A stretch of DNA of 36,096 nt from CAZOOA01 sp964581355 (GTDB taxonomy: Bacteria > Bacillota > Dethiobacteria > DTU022 > UBA8154), in the NCBI GenBank assembly GCA_964581355.1, contig CAZOOA010000023.1, forward strand, positions 1-36,096, in the 5' to 3' direction. This document shows positions 30,181 to 36,096 of this stretch, one piece after another. The position numbers were made by a program, and so were the translations under genes. The first letter of the stretch is position 1. Each line of letters opens with the position of its first letter. The notes beneath the pieces are model-generated. The model was not told the DNA's origin. It saw nothing but the letters and a program-made list of their open reading frames with translations, and did not search any database.

Positions 30181-33100
30181 ATGATCATCGAAGACTTGGT
30201 CCATGCTCCCGCTGTGCGGACAGTGGTCCGACTGGCCGACCTCCAGGACCACAACTTGCGCCGGGGACTGGTGGAAAACTTTATCATCACCGATGAAGTG
30301 GCCTTCATTCTTTCAGGCATACTGGGGCGCATGGAAAAAAATGAACCCCAGGGTTTTTTCATTATCGGAAATTATGGTTCGGGGAAATCTCACCTCCTGA
30401 ACGTACTGAACCTGCTCCTGACTGACAGGGAATCTCGCAGCACCCTGGAAGCGGAACCGACCGCGCCCTCAAGGGATTCATCCGCCCAGCTGCCGGGGCA
30501 GGCGGAGAAAATTGCCGCTTCCACCCCTCTTTTGGTGGTGGAAATCTCCCTGGTAGAATACAGCAACCGGGAATACCTGGAACAGATTATCCTTTCCCAG
30601 GTAGAGAAAAGACTGCTGGGCAAAAACCAGGCCGGTTCACCTGCCAGGCAAAGTTCTTCCAAGCGGCCCCTGGAGGAAATGCCCCGCCAGGAAGCATTTC
30701 AAACCCTGAAAAACACCCTGCATCAGGAAGGGTATGGCGGACTGGTTCTCCTGGTCGACGAACTTTCTGAGTTTCTGCGTTCCAAGGACAACCCCCGGGC
30801 CTACAACGAAGACATTCGCTTCCTGCAGTACCTGGGCGAATTCGCCGAATCCATCCCGGCCTGGGTTATCGCCACCATGCAGGAAAATATTGAGAACACC
30901 GGGGCCTTGACCGGGGAGATGCTGCACAAGATCAAGGACCGCTACCCGGCCCGCTTTCGCCTTACAGGAGAACATGTCAAGGAGATAGTCTCCAGGCGGC
31001 TGGTCCAAAAAAAAGAATCCGCCGCCGAAACCCTGCCTGCCCTGTATGAAGAACACCGGCGCGCCTTTGGGCGACTGCCCTTTTCCCCAAAAGACTTCCA
31101 GGCCCTTTACCCTGTCCACCCCCAAACGGTAGAGCTGCTCGATGAACTGCGTCCTCTTTTTTCCCAGCACCGGGGCGTGGTCGATTTCATCCACTACCGC
31201 CTGGCCGGGGATGAACGGCGCGGCATAGAACCCTTCCTGGAACAACCTGCAGAGCAGCTGCTCACACCGGACTACATTTTTGACCACTTCCGTGACCGGA
31301 TCCGGGAAACCGTGGAAACCAGTCCCTACAGCGAAGAGGTGTTTCACTACTTTCAACGGGAAGTGGCCAGCATATTCCCTGAAGAAGAGGATGCCCATAC
31401 AGCCCTGCGCCTGGTTAAACTGCTGATTCTCCAGGCCCTGGCTCCTTCCCGGAAACCCTTTACGGCACAAGAGCTTACAGGCTTGCTGCTGCATCACTAC
31501 ACGGACCTGGATGTTTCGGTCAACTACGACTACATTGAAGAAATCCTGCAAAAGCTGTTGGCCCACGGTGCCTATGTAACGTCCGGGGATAAAGAAGACG
31601 GCAGCGGAAGCAAAACCTACACCATCGACCTGCGGGCCGATGCCGCCCTGCTGGTGAAAAAAAAGCTGGCCCAGGTCTCCTCCTCTTTTCACCCCGGCGA
31701 TCCCCGGGTTACAGAGGGGCTGTTCGCCTGGCTGGAGGAAAGCTTCCTCCCCTTGAACAAACTACAGCAGGAACCCAATCAGGCCACAGAAATTACCTGG
31801 CAGAACACCACGCGCCAGGGAAAGGTTCTGTTTTATTCGCCCGATTATTTAACCCCCCGGCACGTAAAAGACCTGCAGGAAGAGGTTGATGAGCAGGAAA
31901 CAGACTTCATTTTTTTCCTGGCCAAACCGCAGTTCTCCACAGCCGGGCCTGGAGACGATCCCTTGCCCGGAGATCCGGAAGAAATACCTGCTGCCCTGGT
32001 TTTCTGGCAGCCACGGGAAATTACCCCAGAGGAGGAAGAATCCCTGCGCCAGGCATACGCCTGCGACCTGCTCCACCAGGAGTACGCCGCCGACGACAGT
32101 CCGACGGGGAAGCAGATCCGGGAACATTTACAGGGAACACTGGAAAACCAGCAGCGCCAAGTGAAAGAAATCTTTCGCGACATCTATTTTCAGGGAACCT
32201 TGAAGACAGCCCACAAGTCCATGGAACCCTCAGCCCTGGGCTACCTGCATTTTAATGAGCTGGTCTCCAGTGCCGTCGCAGAAGTATTGAAGAAACGGTT
32301 TCCCCGGCATTTTGAAATCTGTCCCCGGAGCCAGCACATAAGCCAGAGCCTGGTCCAACGTGCTTTAGACACCCTGGCTTCCCCTGATGCGCAAAAGGAA
32401 AACCTGCAGCGGGGTACCCAGGCCGCCATTGAAAGTCACCTGCAGGCCATGGGCGTGGTCAAAAGACGAGGCAGCACCTACACCCTGGAATTCAGCCCCC
32501 GCAGTTCGCCCCTGGTAGCCGAGTTTTTGTCCCTGGTCCCCGACCAGGAAAGGATCCCCCTGCAGGATCTTTACTGGAAACTGCGTAAAGGCCCCTTTGG
32601 GCTGAGCAAAGACATGTTCCAGGTTCTGGGCCTGGCAGCGATACTCAGCGGGGCCGTCTCCGCTTACCAGGGGGGCAAACGCCTTGCCCCGGCCCAGGTA
32701 AACTATTATCGTTTCTGGAAAATTGATGAAATCGCCGCCGGGACCATTGTCCGGCCGGAACTCCAGGAACTGTTGCCGGAAATCCCTTTTTTACCGCCGC
32801 GTCTGCAGGTTACCCCCCTGACCTTTTCGACACAACAGGCCGCCTGGGAGCACGTTACCGCCTTCAAAGAAGAAATGCGGGGAAAAATCGAAGAAATACG
32901 GGGTGAATTAAAACGCCTGGAAGGAAGCCGCTTCCTGCCGGGCCTGAACCAGGAAAAAATTGAACGCATCCTGCAGCGTTTTCTGAACTTCCTGGAGGAA
33001 ATCAAGGTCTCCTACTCCTCCCAGGAAGGACTGGAGCGTTTCCTGGCCGCTTACCAGTCCAATCCCCTGGCCGCTGAAGATTTAAACCGGGTAAACGCCC

Positions 33101-35682
33101 TGTACGAGTTTTTCAAAGAAGACCTGCGCGAGTTTTTGCGCCTGGGTTATTACCTCCATGACCCCGGACTGGAAATACCCCGGGGAGAACGATATGAGTC
33201 CTTGTCCAGGCGTCACAGGATGCTGTTAGAACTGCTGGAGGAGGAAGAGATTGCCTGGGATAAAAAACTGCGAGAACGCATCCAAAGGGAATTCAAGCTG
33301 TTCCAGGACGAATACATCACCTTGTATCTCCAGGAACACAGCCAATTCGCAGGAGAGGAAACCCTACAGCCTTACCGCAACCTGGCCCGCTCCAGCCATT
33401 ACAAGCTTTTGGAACGCCTGGGCAAAACAGGCCTTCTGTCGGTAGAAAGCGACATGGCCCAGGTCAACCGTCAACTTTCTGCCATCCTGGAAAAAGAATG
33501 CCGGCAGGCTGAAGATTCCCTGCTCCGGGAACGTCCCCTGTGTCCCTGCAGCTTCCGCTTGGGGCAAACCCAAAACCTTCCCCTGACCACGGAACTGGAA
33601 GCCCGGATACTGCGGAGCATCCGCAGCGGACTGCAAGTGCTGCAGGAAAGGGAGAACAAAGAGAAAATTGCTCAATACGCTGAAAACCTGGAAATCGTTG
33701 GACGGCGCAGGGAAGCAGAGCCCCTGCTGGAACTTTTGGAACTGCCGGCGAGTGATACAAACATATCCAGCCGCCTGGAGGAACTACTGGATCAAAAAAC
33801 TGTAAACCACCTGCACAAAGCGCTCCTGGGAGAAGCGGTGATCATAGAACGCTCCCTGGATGACCTGCATGAACTTCTGGCAGGCAGGGTGTTTACCACA
33901 GAACAGTTAAAAGAAATATTCTTCAACTGGGCCCTGGGAGGTGGCGGGCAAACGGCGGACTACATTCGTATTACAGAAGAAAAGCAGCAGGAGAAATCTT
34001 TCTTGACCCCAAGCCCTGAGACAGGACCGGCAGATCAGAATCTTGGCAGCAACTATCCCACCTTCTCTGCCTTAGAAAGTTCCAAGTCAGGTTTCATGGC
34101 AGCTGAACAGGATGATCTCCAGGGCTTTGAATCTGTTTCAGGTGAAAGAAAATCCCTGCTGGAGCAGCATTTTCCCACCCTGCTTCCCCTGATGCACCAG
34201 GTCGGAGAAAAAGAATTTTTTGCCACGTCCCTGCTGCTGGCCTGGTTAACCCGGCAGGAGATGGAAACAACGGAACTGGTTGTCGATGAGGAGCAAAGCC
34301 AAGCTTTGCAAAATCTGCTCCGGCCTCTTTTGAAAGGGCAAACCAAGGAGTTTATCGCCCGGGCCGCCGATCTCTGTTCACTGGGGAATCTGCTGCTTGG
34401 TGGAGAAGCAGCCTTTTCTCCTGCCATCTTAAGCAGCCCCCTTGCTCTGCTGGAAGACAAATATTCCGGGAGCGAGCTGCTGGAGCTATACTTCCGGCAG
34501 GTATCAGCGGGAACACCCCAAAACAGGGAAGGCGCCTTTGACTTTAACCGTCTCCTGGAGCGGCTGGTGCAGGAACCCCTGTTTGCCAACGTCGTTTTTG
34601 AGCTATTCCGGAAAACGGCCGCCCAGGTTACGACCGAAGAAAATAAGGTTAACATCAAGGTCTTAAAAAGCTCCCTGGCCTGGGCGCAGAAAGAACTGAA
34701 AGAAAAAGGCGAAATGTTTTCTCCTGCCAAAAAAGATCTGACCAGGGAAAAACAATCCTTGTTGCACTACCTGGAACTGCTGCTGGAGAGCAACCTGTCC
34801 CTGCGGACAGCAGAAGCAGCAGCCCAAGGGCCACCGGAAAAAGATACGGACTGGGAAAACTCGTACCGCCAGTTCTCCCCCTTTGAGCTCCAGTTCAGCC
34901 TGCTGGAGCAGTCCCCAGCCGGGATACGTTCTGTCTTTCCCGTAGAACGGTGGAAGCGCTTTTACAGTGCTGCCTGCGATGTCCTGGGGGAAAAATTCCA
35001 GGCATACCTGGAAAAAAAAGCTGCTCCAGAAAAACGCTTTACCCTGGAAAAACTTCTCCAGCAATACAACAAATGGTTGGAAAAACACAAAGGGCCCGGG
35101 GGCGCATACCTGGTTATCCTGGATGGTGCCCGCCTGGATACCTGGAACCACCTGCTGCCGAAAATAACGGCAGAAGCAAATTACCGCATTGCCAGGGAAG
35201 GACTTACCTGGGCTCTTTTGCCAACGGTCACGGAAACTCAGCTGGAACCCTTGAAAGAAAAATGGCTGCTGGGTCACATTGTCAACCTGGGCGAAGAAGC
35301 CCTTTTCGAGCTGCTTTCCGACCCTGCCTCGTTTTTGGCCGCAGTGGATAACAAAAAAAAGCGGGGCAAAAGACCGGCTGCCGGGCAAAAGAATCCGCCC
35401 CTGGAAGCCATCAAGCTGGACTACCTGGACGACAAGGTTCATACGTCCAGCGACAACCTGGTCACCCTGCTGGAGGAAATCTTGCTTCAAAGCCGGAAAA
35501 AGCTGTGGCCCCTGCTGGACAATATTGCACCGGGATCCCTGGTCCTGCTTCTATCAGACCATGGCTTTCGGACCAACCACTATTTCCAGCGGGCCGGCAA
35601 AACGGATGAACCTCGCTACCTGCATGGCGGGGCAACACCCTTTGAAGTTTTGGCCCCCTGGACCTTGCTGGAAAAAAAATAA
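30181..35682 (+). CDS. Fused BrxC/PglY-like (DUF6079-type) P-loop ATPase and PglZ-domain protein
   Basis: This is an 1833-residue protein. The N-terminal part (about 1-600) resembles the BREX ATPase BrxC/PglY and DUF6079 proteins. It has Walker A GNYGSGKSH (63-71), Walker B VLLVDELSE (189-197) and a sensor-like region (WVIATMQENIENTG), then YPVHPQTVELLDELRPLF. The middle 1000 residues are mostly helical. The last 200 form a PglZ-type alkaline-phosphatase-fold domain: ILDGARLDTW (Asp1648, Asp1653), LPTVTET with the probable nucleophile Thr, LLLSDHGF (Asp1793, His1794) and RYLHGGATPFEV (His1815). All expected metal-site positions seem present. The ATG at 30181 has GAGGTGAG eight bases upstream; an in-frame ATG at 30001 has none and would add 60 atypical residues. 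It may act in phage defence, but no PglX, BrxA, BrxB or BrxL is visible. Confidence 0.8.
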   Translation: MIIEDLVHAPAVRTVVRLADLQDHNLRRGLVENFIITDEVAFILSGILGRMEKNEPQGFFIIGNYGSGKSHLLNVLNLLLTDRESRSTLEAEPTAPSRDSSAQLPGQAEKIAASTPLLVVEISLVEYSNREYLEQIILSQVEKRLLGKNQAGSPARQSSSKRPLEEMPRQEAFQTLKNTLHQEGYGGLVLLVDELSEFLRSKDNPRAYNEDIRFLQYLGEFAESIPAWVIATMQENIENTGALTGEMLHKIKDRYPARFRLTGEHVKEIVSRRLVQKKESAAETLPALYEEHRRAFGRLPFSPKDFQALYPVHPQTVELLDELRPLFSQHRGVVDFIHYRLAGDERRGIEPFLEQPAEQLLTPDYIFDHFRDRIRETVETSPYSEEVFHYFQREVASIFPEEEDAHTALRLVKLLILQALAPSRKPFTAQELTGLLLHHYTDLDVSVNYDYIEEILQKLLAHGAYVTSGDKEDGSGSKTYTIDLRADAALLVKKKLAQVSSSFHPGDPRVTEGLFAWLEESFLPLNKLQQEPNQATEITWQNTTRQGKVLFYSPDYLTPRHVKDLQEEVDEQETDFIFFLAKPQFSTAGPGDDPLPGDPEEIPAALVFWQPREITPEEEESLRQAYACDLLHQEYAADDSPTGKQIREHLQGTLENQQRQVKEIFRDIYFQGTLKTAHKSMEPSALGYLHFNELVSSAVAEVLKKRFPRHFEICPRSQHISQSLVQRALDTLASPDAQKENLQRGTQAAIESHLQAMGVVKRRGSTYTLEFSPRSSPLVAEFLSLVPDQERIPLQDLYWKLRKGPFGLSKDMFQVLGLAAILSGAVSAYQGGKRLAPAQVNYYRFWKIDEIAAGTIVRPELQELLPEIPFLPPRLQVTPLTFSTQQAAWEHVTAFKEEMRGKIEEIRGELKRLEGSRFLPGLNQEKIERILQRFLNFLEEIKVSYSSQEGLERFLAAYQSNPLAAEDLNRVNALYEFFKEDLREFLRLGYYLHDPGLEIPRGERYESLSRRHRMLLELLEEEEIAWDKKLRERIQREFKLFQDEYITLYLQEHSQFAGEETLQPYRNLARSSHYKLLERLGKTGLLSVESDMAQVNRQLSAILEKECRQAEDSLLRERPLCPCSFRLGQTQNLPLTTELEARILRSIRSGLQVLQERENKEKIAQYAENLEIVGRRREAEPLLELLELPASDTNISSRLEELLDQKTVNHLHKALLGEAVIIERSLDDLHELLAGRVFTTEQLKEIFFNWALGGGGQTADYIRITEEKQQEKSFLTPSPETGPADQNLGSNYPTFSALESSKSGFMAAEQDDLQGFESVSGERKSLLEQHFPTLLPLMHQVGEKEFFATSLLLAWLTRQEMETTELVVDEEQSQALQNLLRPLLKGQTKEFIARAADLCSLGNLLLGGEAAFSPAILSSPLALLEDKYSGSELLELYFRQVSAGTPQNREGAFDFNRLLERLVQEPLFANVVFELFRKTAAQVTTEENKVNIKVLKSSLAWAQKELKEKGEMFSPAKKDLTREKQSLLHYLELLLESNLSLRTAEAAAQGPPEKDTDWENSYRQFSPFELQFSLLEQSPAGIRSVFPVERWKRFYSAACDVLGEKFQAYLEKKAAPEKRFTLEKLLQQYNKWLEKHKGPGGAYLVILDGARLDTWNHLLPKITAEANYRIAREGLTWALLPTVTETQLEPLKEKWLLGHIVNLGEEALFELLSDPASFLAAVDNKKKRGKRPAAGQKNPPLEAIKLDYLDDKVHTSSDNLVTLLEEILLQSRKKLWPLLDNIAPGSLVLLLSDHGFRTNHYFQRAGKTDEPRYLHGGATPFEVLAPWTLLEKK

Positions 35683-35720
35683 ACGTGCTTCATCTCCAGG
35701 TGGAAGGACAAAAATAATTA

Positions 35721-35776
35721 TTTAAAATTCCCGCCAGAACTGTTATGATTAAAACAGGATACTATGGTGATACCAT
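35721..35776 (+). promoter_or_regulatory. Possible promoter and operator of the last gene
   Basis: TTTAAA and an extended -10 TGTTATGAT are spaced by 17 bases. The palindrome ATGGTGATACCAT (35764-35776) lies a few bases after the predicted start of transcription, where a repressor would block it. Confidence 0.4.
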
Positions 35777-35990
35777 GGTGACCTGCAACGGGCCTGCCGC
35801 GGGGACGGTTGCATTCCAGTAAACGGAGCGCGCGGAGACTGCAGGAATATTCTTCGGTTTTTTACAGGCGAGTTTCCAACCCTTAACAATGAGCAGACAA
35901 GAGAACCGCCCCCCTAAAGCTGGCTGACTGTAGAAACCAGCAGAACCATCCCCGTGGCAGCCGAAATTTTCAGTAACTTGCAAATTATAT

Positions 35991-36004
35991 CCTGTAATTA
36001 CAGG
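35991..36004. promoter_or_regulatory. Perfect 14-bp palindrome before the ribosome site of the last gene
   Basis: CCTGTAATTACAGG is fully self-complementary and touches the AAGGAG of the following gene. It could be an operator or a small regulatory hairpin. Confidence 0.45.
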
Positions 36005-36019
36005 GAAGGAGTGTTGATT

Positions 36020-36096
36020 TTGACAGAAAAAAAACCAGACATGGAAAAAGAGCAGTCTAAAAAACAGTCTTTGGGAGAAACGAGCCAGGGCCAGGA
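36020..36096 (+). CDS. Start of an unknown protein (partial, runs off the window)
   Basis: AAGGAG at 36006-36011 lies eight bases before a TTG start. The frame reads MTEKKPDMEKEQSKKQSLG and remains open to the edge. The first 25 residues are charged and disordered, so no family can be recognised. In-frame GTG 36011 and TTG 36014 overlap the ribosome site and are unlikely. It is on the same strand as the ATPase-PglZ gene but has its own promoter-like signals. Confidence 0.55.
   Translation, partial: MTEKKPDMEKEQSKKQSLGETSQGQ

Larger units (their letters stand above)
35683..36019. other. Intergenic region with palindromes upstream of the last gene
   Basis: No gene is seen in these 337 bases. 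Three signals stand out: a possible extended -10 at 35741-35749, an ATGGT-GAT-ACCAT palindrome just after it, and the 14-base palindrome CCTGTAATTACAGG immediately before the last gene. GGGGACGG near 35799 and AGAACCGCCCCCC near 35902 can pair loosely and resemble the terminator stem at 6811. Confidence 0.5.

Noticed and set aside
30637..31692. A 351-residue frame on the minus strand inside the ATPase-PglZ gene
   Set aside because: It is antisense to conserved ATPase sequence, has low-complexity Gly/Gln/Val-rich content and no ribosome site.
1..36096. tRNA or rRNA genes
   Set aside because: No stretch with a tRNA-like T-loop and acceptor ends or rRNA-like sequence was noticed on either strand; a tRNAscan run was not possible.

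Overview
The window suggests a spore-forming, motile, strictly anaerobic Firmicute of the Clostridia type, with mid-range GC. A SpoVS gene points to sporulation. CheX and a c-di-GMP riboswitch point to motility control. A ferredoxin-linked 2-oxoacid oxidoreductase, a tungsten-type aldehyde oxidoreductase and a desulfoferrodoxin point to anaerobic life. One gene needs selenocysteine insertion. Genus cannot be read from the sequence alone.

Left part (1-7300): the tail of an unknown gene, a sodium:solute symporter, then a co-directional block of 2-oxoacid:ferredoxin oxidoreductase (alpha/gamma fusion and beta), a polyferredoxin and an AOR-family enzyme. The block is closed by a bidirectional terminator shared with a convergent PPC/DUF296 gene. 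The likely theme is uptake and ferredoxin-linked oxidation or reduction of organic acids and aldehydes.

Middle-left (7300-16050): a membrane-anchored thioredoxin whose reading frame crosses an in-frame TGA exactly at the first redox position (Sec-x-x-Cys), desulfoferrodoxin, a DUF368 lipid-carrier transporter and an M48 protease. Then comes a large secreted acidic Ig-repeat protein preceded by a clear c-di-GMP-I riboswitch, a DUF1992 protein, two tandem PAC2-family proteins and a small zinc-ribbon-like protein.

Middle-right (16050-28350): a ZIP metal transporter behind a structured leader, an amidase, an ion-transporter-like permease, a VanZ protein, a polysaccharide deacetylase, an overlapping hemerythrin/CheX pair, a class A penicillin-binding protein with an acidic tail, SpoVS, a small acidic lipoprotein and a THEP1-type NTPase. 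Three groups of short non-coding repeats lie in the gaps. A 27/55-bp repeat tract flanks a 100-N assembly gap.

Right end (28650-36096): a TPR protein, then an 1833-residue protein that joins a BrxC/PglY-like P-loop ATPase (DUF6079 type) to a C-terminal PglZ phosphatase domain, and the start of another gene. BREX phage-defence systems normally use separate BrxC/PglY and PglZ proteins plus a methyltransferase. Here they form one polypeptide and no methyltransferase is visible. This is the best candidate for an undescribed system in the window.
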